64,000 bases of DNA from Nitrospira defluvii (GTDB lineage Bacteria > Nitrospirota > Nitrospiria > Nitrospirales > Nitrospiraceae), in NCBI RefSeq assembly GCF_905220995.1, contig NZ_CAJNBJ010000001.1, positions 620,001 to 684,000 of the forward strand, read 5' to 3'. How positions within the stretch are numbered: the stretch's first letter is position 1; every line of letters begins with the position of its first letter. The translations under genes and the position numbers were made by a program. Positions 37,603 to 47,157 of the stretch are shown here, one piece after another. The notes under the pieces are model-generated. The model saw only the letters and a list, made by a program, of their open reading frames with translations, did not search any database and had not been told where the DNA came from.

Positions 37603-38115
37603 ATGGACCACATTTTTTTCTTTTATTTTGCTGCAGTGATCGCCGGCACCTCCGTGCTGGTCGTCGCCTTGCGAAACCCTGTCTACAGTGCGCTGGCGCT
37701 GCTGATCATGTTTTTTCACGTGGCGGGACTCTATGTCACGCTCCACGCAGAATTCCTGGCGGCCGTGCAGATCGTCGTCTATGCCGGCGCCATCCTGGTG
37801 TTGTATCTCTTTGTCGTCATGCTGCTGAGCATCCGGTCCGAGGAGCGCTACCACAACCAACTTCCGGTGGCAGGACTCCTGGGCGTGACGCTCTGCACGG
37901 AAGTGCTGCTGCTGCTCATTCAATCCCGAACCGCCCCTTCTGCTCCGAGAGGATCCGCAGAAGCCGCCGCGGAAACCGGCAATACAGAGATGATCGGCGA
38001 GGCCTTGTACTCCACCTATTTGTTTCCCTTCGAGGTCGCCTCGTTGATCCTACTGGTCGCGATGATCGGCGCGATCATTCTGGCCAAGAAGGACATCATT
38101 GAGACGACAGAGTGA
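37603..38115 (+). CDS. nuoJ: NADH-quinone oxidoreductase subunit J
   Basis: 170 residues, about five transmembrane helices (for example FYFAAVIAGTSVLVVALRNP, AVQIVVYAGAILVLYLFVVM, VASLILLVAMIGAIILAKKD). The third helix carries the conserved VYAGAILVLYLFVVML segment with the pi-bulge region of NuoJ. NuoJ takes part in coupling quinone reduction to proton transfer. A 131-base GC-rich gap separates it from nuoI, without a clear gene. Confidence 0.95.
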   Translation: MDHIFFFYFAAVIAGTSVLVVALRNPVYSALALLIMFFHVAGLYVTLHAEFLAAVQIVVYAGAILVLYLFVVMLLSIRSEERYHNQLPVAGLLGVTLCTEVLLLLIQSRTAPSAPRGSAEAAAETGNTEMIGEALYSTYLFPFEVASLILLVAMIGAIILAKKDIIETTE

Positions 38116-38199
38116 TCGATTTCGAGGCGAGAGGGACCCTGCTGTGTATCGGAACGACATCATCAGGCATCACCCGTCACCCATAACCGGCAGGCGCGC

Positions 38200-38505
38200 A
38201 TGACCGTTCCCTTATCCTATTATTTGGTGCTGAGCGGGTTTGTATTTCTCACCGGCGTGGTGGGGGTGCTGATCCGGCGCAACATCATTGTGATTCTCCT
38301 GTCGGTCGAGCTGATGCTGAATGCCACGAACATCAACTTCGTGGCCTTTTCCGAATATTTCCATCAGGTGGCCGGCCAGGTCTTCGTGTTTTTTGCGTTG
38401 ACCGTGGCGGCGGCGGAAGTGGCCGTGGGACTGGCCATCATCATCGCCCTGCACCGAACCAACTCGTCGATCTATATCGATGATCTCAACCTGTTGAAAC
38501 GGTAA
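38200..38505 (+). CDS. nuoK: NADH-quinone oxidoreductase subunit K
   Basis: 101 residues, three transmembrane helices, standard NuoK length. Conserved pieces: [20 protein letters not shown] (with the key Glu in VELMLNA) and [20 protein letters not shown] (with the second Glu, AEVAVGLA). Both Glu residues are part of the proton path. It precedes nuoL by 11 bases. Confidence 0.97.
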   Translation: MTVPLSYYLVLSGFVFLTGVVGVLIRRNIIVILLSVELMLNATNINFVAFSEYFHQVAGQVFVFFALTVAAAEVAVGLAIIIALHRTNSSIYIDDLNLLKR

Positions 38506-38516
38506 CTGCTCGCACC

Positions 38517-40415
38517 ATGTTGTATGCATTGATTCCATTCCTTCCCCTGTTCTCGTTTCTGATCGTCGGGATCGGCGAACAGTGGATCAAAGACCGCGCG
38601 CACCTCGTGGCGGTTCCGGCTATGGTGGGGTCGTTCCTGCTGTCGCTGCTGGCCCTCCATGACGTGGCCACCGGCCAATCGATCAATGTCACCCTCTATA
38701 CCTGGCTGACCTCGGGGAACCTGGACATTCACATCGGCATCTCCATCGACCGCCTCACGGCCGTCATGCTGATCCTGGTTACGACTGTCAGCACGCTGGT
38801 GCACATTTACACCATCGGCTATATGCACGGCGAACCGGGCTACGCGCGCTTTTTCGCCTACATCGCCCTGTTCACCTTCTCCATGCTCATGCTGGTGATG
38901 GCGGACAATCTCCTGCAATTGTTCGTCTTCTGGGAAGCGGTCGGCCTCTCCTCCTACCTGCTCATCGGGCATTGGTATGAACGGCCGAGCGCCTGCGCCG
39001 CCGCCACCAAAGCCTTCCTGGTCAATCGCGTCGGAGACTTCGGCTTTATCCTCGGGCTCTTCCTGGTCTGGTATTCTTTCGGCTCGCTCGATTACGCCAC
39101 CGTCTTCGCGCACGCGCAAGAACTGGCCACCAAGACCACAAACCTTCTCGGCCCGTTCGGCGGCACCTGGGACGTGTCGGTCATGACCATGATCTGCCTC
39201 CTGCTCTTCACCGGAGCGGTCGGCAAATCCGCACAAGTCCCGCTGCATGTCTGGCTTCCGGATGCGATGGAAGGACCGACCCCGATTTCTGCCCTGATCC
39301 ATGCCGCCACCATGGTGACGGCCGGAGTGTTCATGGTGGCGCGGCTCTCCCCGCTCTACGACTTGTCGCCCGCCGCGCTGACCGTCGTCGCAGTCATCGG
39401 CGGCATCACGATGATGCTCGGGGCCACCATCGCCCTGACCCAGACCGACATTAAACGCGTCGTGGCCTACTCGACCATGAGCCAACTCGGGTACATGGTG
39501 ATGGCCTGCGGCTTGGGCGCGTACGGCGCGGGCATGTATCATCTGCTGACCCACGGCGCGTTTAAGGCGCTTCTGTTCCTCGGTTGCGGGTCGGTCATCA
39601 TCGCCCTGCACCATGAACAGGACATGCGCCACATGGGCGGCTTGAAAGACACACTCCCCGTCACCTACTGGACGTTTCTGGTGGGCTCACTGGCCTTGGC
39701 CGGATTTCCACTCACGGCCGGATTCTTCAGCAAGGACGACCTGCTCGTCTCCGCCTGGTCGGCCGGCCCGCTCGGTCAGGTCTTGGCCATCTGCGGGTTG
39801 ATCACGGCCGGAGTCACCGCCTTCTATAGTTTCCGACTGGTCTTCGTCACCTTCTGGGGCAAGTCCCGTATGGATGCGCACCATGCCGCTCATGTCCATG
39901 AGCCGTCGACCACCATGACGGTCCCACTGATGGTGTTGGCCGTGCTGAGTATCGTCGCCGGGTACCTCGGCATCCCGGGCTTCCTGGAGCCGGTTTTCCA
40001 CGGGGAGGGAACGGCAGCGCATCATGAAGGCGGCGCGGCCCTGGGCATCATGGCCGTGGCCACGCTGATGGGATTGAGCGGCATCGCCGCCGCCTACTAT
40101 CTGTACGTGCTGAATCCGACGCTGCCTGACCGTCTCGCGCAGCAGTGGCGCGCCGCGTACGAGCTGTCGCTTCACAAGTGGTACATCGATGAGGCCTATG
40201 ACCGGTCGTTTGTGCGCCCGACTCTGTCCGCTGCACAGGGGATGTGGACGCACGTCGATGTGGCGATTATCGATGGGGCGGTCAATGGAGTGGCCCGGGC
40301 AATTGCCTGGGGAGGCTGGTTCATTCGCCTCACGCAGAGCGGACAAACACAACATTATGCGCTGGGCATGACCCTGGGCGCCGTGGTGATCCTGACCGTG
40401 TATCTGCTGCTCTAG
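38517..40415 (+). CDS. nuoL: NADH-quinone oxidoreductase subunit L
   Basis: 632 residues. NuoL is the distal antiporter-like proton-pumping subunit, with 14 or more helices and a long C-terminal lateral helix. Visible: FVFWEAVGLSSYLLIGHWYE, the broken-helix Lys region (TGAVGKSAQVPLHVWLPDAM), EGPTPISALIHAATMVTAGV, and LTQTDIKRVVAYSTMSQLGY. The C-terminus (about residues 520-632) includes the amphipathic helix that ties the antiporter subunits together. Its length is normal. Confidence 0.97.
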   Translation: MLYALIPFLPLFSFLIVGIGEQWIKDRAHLVAVPAMVGSFLLSLLALHDVATGQSINVTLYTWLTSGNLDIHIGISIDRLTAVMLILVTTVSTLVHIYTIGYMHGEPGYARFFAYIALFTFSMLMLVMADNLLQLFVFWEAVGLSSYLLIGHWYERPSACAAATKAFLVNRVGDFGFILGLFLVWYSFGSLDYATVFAHAQELATKTTNLLGPFGGTWDVSVMTMICLLLFTGAVGKSAQVPLHVWLPDAMEGPTPISALIHAATMVTAGVFMVARLSPLYDLSPAALTVVAVIGGITMMLGATIALTQTDIKRVVAYSTMSQLGYMVMACGLGAYGAGMYHLLTHGAFKALLFLGCGSVIIALHHEQDMRHMGGLKDTLPVTYWTFLVGSLALAGFPLTAGFFSKDDLLVSAWSAGPLGQVLAICGLITAGVTAFYSFRLVFVTFWGKSRMDAHHAAHVHEPSTTMTVPLMVLAVLSIVAGYLGIPGFLEPVFHGEGTAAHHEGGAALGIMAVATLMGLSGIAAAYYLYVLNPTLPDRLAQQWRAAYELSLHKWYIDEAYDRSFVRPTLSAAQGMWTHVDVAIIDGAVNGVARAIAWGGWFIRLTQSGQTQHYALGMTLGAVVILTVYLLL

Positions 40416-40515
40416 TGCGGCAGGGGAAGCATCGCTCATCAACCATGGTCCGGGCAGTACGTCCCGATCGGTGTGAACCAGTCACTGTGACCCTTTTGTT
40501 TCGGAGCCTGGCTTC

Positions 40516-42090
40516 GTGAATCATACAACCTCATTTCCCTGGTTGACCCTGATCGTCTTTTTTCCGCTGATCGGCGCCGTCCTCTGCTTCCTCGTCAAGG
40601 CTGAGTCCTCCCGGTGGGTGGCGCTGGGCTTCACCGTCTGTAACTTTCTCTTCTCGCTTCCGCTCTGGTGGTTATTCGACTCATCGACCGCACAGATGCA
40701 GTTTGTGGAGCAGGCCTCCTGGATCAGCTCTCCGCCGGTGCGGTACAGCCTGGGCATGGACGGCATCAGCTTCCCGCTCGTGCTGATGACGACGTTTCTC
40801 ATGCCCTTCTGCGTCACCGTGTCCTGGACCGCCATCGAGAAACGTGTACCGCTGTTCATGTCGATGCTGCTGGTGATGGAAACGGCCATGCTGGGCGTGT
40901 TCGTCGCGCTGGACTTCGTGTTGTTCTACGTCTTCTGGGAAGCCATGCTGATCCCGATGTATCTGCTGATCGGCGTCTGGGGCGGTCCCAACCGGCTGTA
41001 CGCCGCCATTAAGTTCTTTCTGTATACCCTGGCAGGTAGTGTCCTGCTGCTGGTCGCTATCCTCGCGCTGTACTTCCAAGGCGGCCATACGTTCGACATT
41101 CTGGAACTGAGCCGCGGAACCTATGGCGCCACGCTCCAAATGTGGCTCTTCCTGGCCTTCTTCGCGGCCTTCGCCGTAAAAGTGCCGATGTTCCCGTTTC
41201 ACACCTGGTTGCCGGACGCGCACGTCGAGGCCCCGACCGCAGGCAGCGTCATCCTCGCGAGCGTCCTGCTGAAGATGGGCACCTACGGATTCCTGCGCTT
41301 TACATTGCCCATGCTACCGGACGCCACCGTGGCCTTTACCAAACCGATGATCGCGCTCTCAATCGTGGCCATCATCTATGGCGCCTACATGGCCCTGGCG
41401 CAGACGGACATGAAGAAACTGATCGCCTACTCCAGCGTCAGTCACATGGGCTTTGTCACGTTGGGGATCTTCGTCCTGAATATCCAGGGGATTGAAGGTG
41501 CGGTGATGCAGATGGTCAATCACGGCATCACGACCGGCGGCCTCTTCCTCTGCGTGGGCATCATCTATGAACGGACACACAGCCGCCAGATTGCCGACAA
41601 CACCGGATTAGCCGGCCCCATGCCGCGATACGCGCTGTTTCTGATGATTTTTGCGCTGTCCTCGTTGGGGCTGCCGGGCACCAACAGTTTCGTGGGGGAA
41701 TTCCTGGTGCTGGCCGGCACCTTCGTCTGGAGCCAGTTCGCCACCGCTTTAGCCGCACTGGGGGTCATTCTGGCCGCCGCGTACATCCTCTGGCTCATGC
41801 AGCGCGTGGTGTTCGGAACCCCGGCCGCCGCCCATCGCGCCCATCTCCTCGACCTCAATGCCAGGGAGACGGCGACGCTGGTGCCGCTGATCGTGCTGGT
41901 GTTCGTCCTGGGGATCTTCCCGAACCCGCTCTTGAGCCGCATGCATGCCAGCGTGACACAGCTGCTGAACGGACCGAAAGCTCCGGCCTACGCGACTGTG
42001 CCGCAACCGGCCCCGCTCGTACTACCGGTCACCGCGACGATGGCAGCCGCCCAGCCCATTTCCTCTTCTGAACAGGCAGCAACACGATGA
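40516..42090 (+). CDS. nuoM: NADH-quinone oxidoreductase subunit M
   Basis: 524 residues from a GTG start (GGAG upstream). NuoM is the middle antiporter-like subunit. Conserved pieces: FYVFWEAMLIPMYLLIGVWG, FAVKVPMFPFHTWLPDAHVE (with the Lys and the HTWLPDAH loop), EAPTAGSVILASVLLKMGTY, and LAQTDMKKLIAYSSVSHMGF. It overlaps nuoN by four bases (ATGA), a sign of coupled translation. Confidence 0.97.
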   Translation: MNHTTSFPWLTLIVFFPLIGAVLCFLVKAESSRWVALGFTVCNFLFSLPLWWLFDSSTAQMQFVEQASWISSPPVRYSLGMDGISFPLVLMTTFLMPFCVTVSWTAIEKRVPLFMSMLLVMETAMLGVFVALDFVLFYVFWEAMLIPMYLLIGVWGGPNRLYAAIKFFLYTLAGSVLLLVAILALYFQGGHTFDILELSRGTYGATLQMWLFLAFFAAFAVKVPMFPFHTWLPDAHVEAPTAGSVILASVLLKMGTYGFLRFTLPMLPDATVAFTKPMIALSIVAIIYGAYMALAQTDMKKLIAYSSVSHMGFVTLGIFVLNIQGIEGAVMQMVNHGITTGGLFLCVGIIYERTHSRQIADNTGLAGPMPRYALFLMIFALSSLGLPGTNSFVGEFLVLAGTFVWSQFATALAALGVILAAAYILWLMQRVVFGTPAAAHRAHLLDLNARETATLVPLIVLVFVLGIFPNPLLSRMHASVTQLLNGPKAPAYATVPQPAPLVLPVTATMAAAQPISSSEQAATR

Positions 42091-43562
42091 GCATTTCGCT
42101 TCAAGACCTGGTGGCGATCCTCCCCGAACTCATTGTCATCGGAGCCGCCTGCCTCGTACTGGCCTTGGACCCCATTCTGGAGACGGCCAAAAAGGACGTG
42201 CTGGCCTGGTTGACCCTGGGCGCGCTGGCCATGTGTATCGGCGTGACCTCTTCGCAGATGACCGGCCGCACCTATGCCTTCAGCAACATGGTCATCATTG
42301 ATGCCTATGCGGCCTTCTGGAAACTCCTTCTGTATATCGTGACAGGTCTCACCGTCCTGCTCTCCCTCGCCTACTTAAAGGCCGAACGATTGAGCATCGG
42401 CGAGTATTACGGCTTCATCCTGCTGGCGCTGGCGGGCATGATGGTCATGGTCTCCGGAGCCGACCTGCTCACGATTTACCTCGGGACGGAGTTGATGTCG
42501 CTCTCGCTCTATGTCATGGCCGGCCTCAAACGGACGGAAGCCCGTTCACTGGAAGCGTCCGCCAAGTATTTTGTGCTGGGCGCGTTTTCTTCCGGCATTT
42601 TGTTGTACGGCATTTCCCTGCTCTTCGGTCTGGCAGGCAGCACGCGATTGTCGGCGATTGCCGAAGCCATTACGATGCAGGGCACGAGCAATCCGATCCT
42701 CTCCCTCGCCCTCGTCCTGCTGGCCGTCGGATTTGGATTCAAATTGGCCGTCGTCCCGTTTCACATGTGGACGCCGGATGTGTACCAGGGTTCACCGACC
42801 TCCGTCACCGCCTTTATGGCCGTGGCGTCAAAAGCCGCCAGCTTCGGCGCCTTCCTCCGGGTATTCGTGGAAGGATTGGGAGCAGCCAGCGCCGATTGGT
42901 CGATCCTGTTCACCATCATCTGTCTGGCCACCCTGGCCCTGGGCAATCTCGTGGCGATCGTCCAAACCAACATCAAGCGCATGCTCGCCTATTCCAGTAT
43001 CGCCCATGCCGGATATGCGCTCATCGGAGTGGTGGTCGCAGGGGGGCATCGCGGCGACGGGGCCGGCGGCGGATTCGCCAGCGTCTTGCTCTACATTGCG
43101 ATCTATTCATTCATGACGCTGGGCGCCTTTGCGCTGATCGGCATGTTGCGCAAGGAAGGACAGGAAAGCGAGCACATCGAAGATTACGCGGGCCTTGCCA
43201 AACGGGAGCCGCTTGCGGCGTTTTTCATGCTGGTTTTTCTCGTGTCACTCGCCGGCATTCCCCCGACGGCGGGCTTCATCGGCAAGTTCTATATTTTCAT
43301 GGCCGCCGTGAACGGCGGCATGACCTGGCTGGCGGTCGTGGCCGTCATATTCGCCGCGATTTCTGCCTTCTATTATTTGCGGATCGTGATGGTCATGTAC
43401 ATGCGGGAACCTGAGGGAACCGCCGCCTCTCAATCCCGCTTGGAGACCTCCCCGGCGTTGTCGTTTGTCCTGGCCTGCGCCCTCGCGGGCGTGGTCTTGC
43501 TCGGTCTGTTCCCGAATGGCCTCTGGTCGCTGGCCACCCATGCAGCGCCGCTCCTCAAATAA
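42087..43562 (+). CDS. nuoN: NADH-quinone oxidoreductase subunit N
   Basis: 491 residues, the third antiporter-like subunit and the last gene of the nuo operon. Seen: YLGTELMSLSLYVMAGLKRT, FKLAVVPFHMWTPDVYQGSP, SPTSVTAFMAVASKAASFGA, and IVQTNIKRMLAYSSIAHAGY. These are typical NuoN positions, including the WTPDVYQG loop. With this gene all 14 standard subunit functions are encoded (C and D fused), so the operon can make a complete complex I. Confidence 0.97.
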   Translation: MSISLQDLVAILPELIVIGAACLVLALDPILETAKKDVLAWLTLGALAMCIGVTSSQMTGRTYAFSNMVIIDAYAAFWKLLLYIVTGLTVLLSLAYLKAERLSIGEYYGFILLALAGMMVMVSGADLLTIYLGTELMSLSLYVMAGLKRTEARSLEASAKYFVLGAFSSGILLYGISLLFGLAGSTRLSAIAEAITMQGTSNPILSLALVLLAVGFGFKLAVVPFHMWTPDVYQGSPTSVTAFMAVASKAASFGAFLRVFVEGLGAASADWSILFTIICLATLALGNLVAIVQTNIKRMLAYSSIAHAGYALIGVVVAGGHRGDGAGGGFASVLLYIAIYSFMTLGAFALIGMLRKEGQESEHIEDYAGLAKREPLAAFFMLVFLVSLAGIPPTAGFIGKFYIFMAAVNGGMTWLAVVAVIFAAISAFYYLRIVMVMYMREPEGTAASQSRLETSPALSFVLACALAGVVLLGLFPNGLWSLATHAAPLLK

Positions 43563-43697
43563 CGTGTTGCGCTGAGGACACCTTTTCAGAGACATCCACC
43601 ACCCCCGCGACGCCGGCGGACCGACGTTCCTGAACCGCGTCCTGCCATGATCCGGGGGATCTTCGCTCCGCACCGACCCTGACTCGCGCGGGCCTGC

Positions 43698-44549
43698 ATG
43701 ACTGAACTCACGTTTCTCTCCAACGTGTTCGACACGTTTCGACGGCGAGGCTGTCCCAGCCTGGCGGCCTCGTTGGCGTTCTACTCGATCCTCTCCCTTT
43801 TTCCGATGGTGTTCCTGCTGCTGTACGGCATCAGCTTCATCGTGAGCCAGGATGTGATCGGCTACCAGTTTTTGCTCGGATTCCTGAAGGGCTTTCTCCC
43901 CAGCGTGGGAGAACGGCTGGCCAAGGATATCCGACGGGTGGCCGAACAGGAGGAAGTGCGCTGGGCCGTCTTTCTGGCATTCGGATGGTTTAGTGCACTG
44001 GTCTTTTACGAATTAGACTACGCGATGAACACGGTCTTCGGGACAGCGGCCAAGCGCCATCCGCTGATCTCCACACTCGTCGCCGTCGCGCTGATCTGGA
44101 TGTTGGGCATTCTGACCCTCATTTCCTTCGTGGCCACCCAGGCGATCGAACTGCTGACGGCCTACGCGCCCCGCTTTCTGGGCATGAACCTGGTGGCGAT
44201 CGCCGCCCATGACTTCCTCCTCACCTATTCCCTGCCGTTCCTGCTGGCCTTCGCCTCGGTGACCTGCCTCTACCGGTTCCTTCCACACCAGCGCCCGACC
44301 TGGCGCGAAGCGACGATCGGCGGGGCCGTCTTCAGCCTCCTGTGGGTCTCCGCCAAGGCCCTCTTCGTCACGTATCTGGAGGATGCCGCCGTCTACACGC
44401 AACTGTACGGTTCGCTGCTCGAAGTCGTGCTGCTGTTGCTGTGGGTCTACTACTCTTCGGCCCTGGTTCTGCTCGGAGCCGTGGTCACCCATGAGTGCCA
44501 ATGCCGACGTCCGGGCAGACTGGACGATACAGCCACGCTCCCCGGCTAG
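43698..44549 (+). CDS. YihY/BrkB-family integral membrane protein
   Basis: 283 residues with about six transmembrane helices. Family features are GCPSLAASLAFYSILSLFPM at the start of the membrane region, WFSALVFYELDYAMN, FLPHQRPTWREATIGGAVFS, and YGSLLEVVLLLLWVYYSSAL near the C-terminus. These match the YihY/BrkB family (often mislabelled ribonuclease BN). Its molecular role is unclear; transport of small molecules has been suggested. It follows nuoN by 135 bases in the same direction and may or may not be co-transcribed. Confidence 0.92.
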   Translation: MTELTFLSNVFDTFRRRGCPSLAASLAFYSILSLFPMVFLLLYGISFIVSQDVIGYQFLLGFLKGFLPSVGERLAKDIRRVAEQEEVRWAVFLAFGWFSALVFYELDYAMNTVFGTAAKRHPLISTLVAVALIWMLGILTLISFVATQAIELLTAYAPRFLGMNLVAIAAHDFLLTYSLPFLLAFASVTCLYRFLPHQRPTWREATIGGAVFSLLWVSAKALFVTYLEDAAVYTQLYGSLLEVVLLLLWVYYSSALVLLGAVVTHECQCRRPGRLDDTATLPG

Positions 44550-44562
44550 GCAGCGCGCTGCC
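44549..44562. terminator. Perfect GC palindrome between convergent genes
   Basis: The 14-base perfect palindrome GGCAGCGCGCTGCC begins at the last base of the BrkB-family stop codon, between this gene and the convergent M50 gene. It could fold as a 5-bp stem with a CGCG loop. No T-run follows, so its role in termination is only suggested. Confidence 0.35.
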
Positions 44563-44639
44563 GGAAGGCTCTTACACGCCTGCCTGGGTATGACAACTCG
44601 TTCAGGTGGAAAGATGACGAGGAGAAGGGAGCGGATCGA

Positions 44640-45812
44640 CTACAAAGAAGCATGCATGCCGGAAGGATGGCGTTGTTCGATGAAGTGCCCGATCGACGCG
44701 CGGGTGACCAACCCTAGCAATTGCCCGTCTTGCACGACCACGAGACGTTCGGCCCCAAGCGCCAGCATCCGCTCTAGTGCCTGCATGGCCGACAGGTCCG
44801 GCGCCACAACCATGTCGTCATCGGATGTCTGCATAATATCCGATACGCGGCGGAAGGCCCATAACGAATTCCTGACGGCCTGTACGTCACGCACCCCGAC
44901 CACCCCCACCAGACGGCCGTCCTGGACCACCGGGAATCCCCCGTACCCGTACGGAAGGAAATACTGATTCACCGCTTCTTCCACGGTGATGTCCGGAGAC
45001 AGGGCGACCACATTGGCGACCATCAGCTCGCGCACCGGAACCGACGCGAGCGACGAACGGATGGCGGCCTGTTTGCGGCTCCCTCGCGCGGCCGAAAAGA
45101 GAAAGGCGCCCAACAACACAATCCATCCCCCACTGCTGGCAAGGGAACCGGACGTGGTACCGGACAGGCCACCGACGAGCAACAGCGCGCCGAAGAGCCC
45201 AAAGCTCACCCCGAACAGCAGCCCCACCAATGCCGCTTGGCTCGTTGCACGATAGTAATCTTTGCTCCAGGCCCACAAACCGGCCCGCAAGGCGCGCCCA
45301 CCGTCCAACGGGAAACCCGGCAGCAGATTAAAAAGACCCAGCTGCGTATTGACCATCCCCAACAGCGTCCCCAAGGCCGCAAGCCCATGCATGGAGACTC
45401 CAGCCGGAATCACCTCCAAGAGCGTCACCAAGCCGAGACAGAGCCCCGCCAAGAGGAAGCTGACCGCCGGGCCGGCGATGGCGATGAGGAATTCGGCCAG
45501 GGGATGCGGCGGTTCTTTCCGCATCTGCGCAACCCCGCCGAAGATGAACAGCGTAATCTGACTGATCGGAATGCGATATCGCAGCGCCACCAAAGAATGG
45601 CCAAGCTCATGCAACAGGACGGACGCGAACAACAACAACGCCGCCACGCCGCCCATGCCCCAATAGCGCGGCTCCGACAGACCGGGCAATACGTCAGGTA
45701 GATAGCCTGTCGCCAACGACCAGGTCACAAAGAAAAACACGAACAGCCACGAGGCATGCACGTGGATGGGGATGCCGAAGACATGCCCGATTTTCCAATC
45801 CGGTCCCTGCAT
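44640..45812 (-). CDS. M50 site-2-type membrane protease with two CBS domains
   Basis: 390 residues from the ATG at 45812; 12 further in-frame residues upstream look spurious. Membrane helices cover about the first 230 residues. The zinc motif is HELGH (residues 68-72) and the distal ligand is in LLPGFPLDGG (Asp170), both typical of site-2 proteases. The C-terminal 130 residues hold two CBS domains (VRELMVANVVALSPDITVEE; SDIMQTSDDDMVVAPDL), which in relatives bind adenosyl ligands and set protease activity. The subfamily resembles rhomboid-independent Rip/SpoIVFB-type enzymes with CBS. Its target is unknown. It is divergent from the deacetylase gene with a 73-base gap between starts. Confidence 0.93.
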   Translation of the reverse strand: MQGPDWKIGHVFGIPIHVHASWLFVFFFVTWSLATGYLPDVLPGLSEPRYWGMGGVAALLLFASVLLHELGHSLVALRYRIPISQITLFIFGGVAQMRKEPPHPLAEFLIAIAGPAVSFLLAGLCLGLVTLLEVIPAGVSMHGLAALGTLLGMVNTQLGLFNLLPGFPLDGGRALRAGLWAWSKDYYRATSQAALVGLLFGVSFGLFGALLLVGGLSGTTSGSLASSGGWIVLLGAFLFSAARGSRKQAAIRSSLASVPVRELMVANVVALSPDITVEEAVNQYFLPYGYGGFPVVQDGRLVGVVGVRDVQAVRNSLWAFRRVSDIMQTSDDDMVVAPDLSAMQALERMLALGAERLVVVQDGQLLGLVTRASIGHFIEQRHPSGMHASL

Positions 45813-45872
45813 GACATCACCGTAGCAGCCACCCGAAGGAAGCGTCAACTATCGCGCGGCCTTGCCATCGGG

Positions 45873-45878
45873 TATACT
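45873..45878 (+). promoter_or_regulatory. TATACT -10-like box just before deacetylase start
   Basis: TATACT ends 7 bases before the deacetylase ATG at 45886. If used as a -10 box, transcription would begin at or next to the start codon, giving a leaderless mRNA. No ribosome-binding site is visible before this ATG, which fits. No clear -35 is seen. Confidence 0.4.
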
Positions 45879-45885
45879 GCGGCCC

Positions 45886-46608
45886 ATGCGAACGCACGCT
45901 TGGGTAGTCGGATGGTCGACGATGTTCGGGCTCGCCTGTGCCCTCTATCTCGGCGAGGCACAGGCCCAAGTCATCACAGCCGGTCCGAACTCCTGCCCCG
46001 CCGTGGCGCTGACCTATGATCTCTGCCCGGTGCGAACGGCCTCGGGCTTTGATCGTGAACTGATCGACTTCCTCATCGAACACAAGGTGCCGGCGACGTT
46101 CTTCATGTCCGGCCGTTGGATGGCCAAACATGATGCCGAAGTGAAACAGCTCCTGGCTGTCCCCTTTTTCGAGATCGGCACCCATGGCGAGGTCCATGCG
46201 CACCTACCGATGCACGAGATGAAAGAACAGCAACAGGAAATCATGGGCCCCGTGCGCCTGCTGAAAACACAATACGGCCGCCCGGCAACCCTGTTTCGGC
46301 CGCCATACGGAGAGTACAACGACGTGACCGTAGAAGCCGTGAAGGCGCTCGGCTTACGATTTATCTTGTGGAACATCGAATCCGGCGACCCTGATCCCAC
46401 GCTCAGCGCCGACGCCATCCTGTCCCGCGTCAAGAAACGCTTAAAGCCGGGTAGCGTGATCGTGTTGCATGCCAACGGGAAGGGCAAACACACCCGCGAA
46501 GTGACGGAAGCCCTGGCCGGGAGTCTGCTGGGAAAAAAGGGCCTACAGGCCATGACCGTCTCGGATCTCCTGCGATGCAATCAAACGACGACCGACCCGA
46601 CACGTTGA
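45886..46608 (+). CDS. Polysaccharide deacetylase (NodB-fold), secreted
   Basis: 240 residues from the ATG at 45886. A signal peptide (GWSTMFGLACALYLGEAQAQ, cleavage near AQA) precedes a NodB-type domain. Motifs in order: MT1 VALTYDLCP (first Asp; the usual second Asp is Leu), MT2 GTHGEVHAHL (metal His pair), MT3 FRPPYGEYN, MT4 LWNIESGDPD, MT5 VIVLHANG. It would remove N-acetyl groups from a cell-wall or exopolysaccharide substrate in the periplasm. The replaced second Asp in TYDLC is notable but occurs in some active members. It overlaps the following GNAT gene by 34 bases. Confidence 0.9.
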   Translation: MRTHAWVVGWSTMFGLACALYLGEAQAQVITAGPNSCPAVALTYDLCPVRTASGFDRELIDFLIEHKVPATFFMSGRWMAKHDAEVKQLLAVPFFEIGTHGEVHAHLPMHEMKEQQQEIMGPVRLLKTQYGRPATLFRPPYGEYNDVTVEAVKALGLRFILWNIESGDPDPTLSADAILSRVKKRLKPGSVIVLHANGKGKHTREVTEALAGSLLGKKGLQAMTVSDLLRCNQTTTDPTR

Positions 46609-47066
46609 TTCGCGAGATGCAGCCGGACGATCGCGACGCGGTGATCGGTATCCTGGCTCGATCCGATCCCTGGAAACGGCTTGGTTTTACCGCCACAGAC
46701 TGGGAACGCATCTTTTCGCCGCTCCCCGTTGGCCGTGACACGTACGTCCTGGAAGCGGAGGGGGTGGTGCTCGGCATCGCCATCCTCCGCAGAAAATTCC
46801 TGTTCGGCGATTATTTGGAGTTGCTGGGCATCTCGCCGGACGCCACCGGCCGTGGCCTGGGCACACGCCTCTTGTCCCATGTCGAATCGCAGACCTTCGC
46901 GCGAGCGCACAATCTGTTCGCCTGCGTGTCTGATTTCAATGACACGGCCCGCGCCTTTTATCGCAAGCAAGGCTACAAGGAAATCGGACCCATGCCGAAT
47001 TTCCTGATTCCCGGATACGCCGAAATTCTGCTGCGGAAAACGAGCGGTCCGGCACGAAAGGGCTAA
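46575..47066 (+). CDS. GNAT-family N-acetyltransferase
   Basis: 163 residues. The ATG at 46575 lies inside the end of the deacetylase gene in another frame. The GNAT fold is shown by IREMQPDDRDAVIGILAR (N-terminal part), the acetyl-CoA loop SPDATGRGLGTRLLSHVE (motif A, R-G-L-G-T), and NDTARAFYRKQGYKEIG (motif B). Substrate class is not clear; the layout resembles RimI-like small-molecule or protein acetyltransferases. Length is normal for the family. Confidence 0.9.
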   Translation: MQSNDDRPDTLIREMQPDDRDAVIGILARSDPWKRLGFTATDWERIFSPLPVGRDTYVLEAEGVVLGIAILRRKFLFGDYLELLGISPDATGRGLGTRLLSHVESQTFARAHNLFACVSDFNDTARAFYRKQGYKEIGPMPNFLIPGYAEILLRKTSGPARKG

Positions 47067-47157
47067 TGGCCAGTAGCCTATGGTAAGAGAACAATAGCAA
47101 CACTTCTCATTTCTTCTCTTGCCATCAGCTATAGGCCATCTGCTATAAGCTCCCCGT
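47066..47157. repeat. Palindromic spacer element between GNAT and VOC genes
   Basis: The left arm, 47066-47089 (starting in the GNAT stop codon, ATGGCCAGTAGCCTATGG then TAAGAG), matches the complement of 47116-47139 at 19 of 24 positions. The loop is about 26 AT-rich bases. A similar sequence (ATGGCCGATAGCTTATGG) follows the nuoE stop at 31632. Confidence 0.75.
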
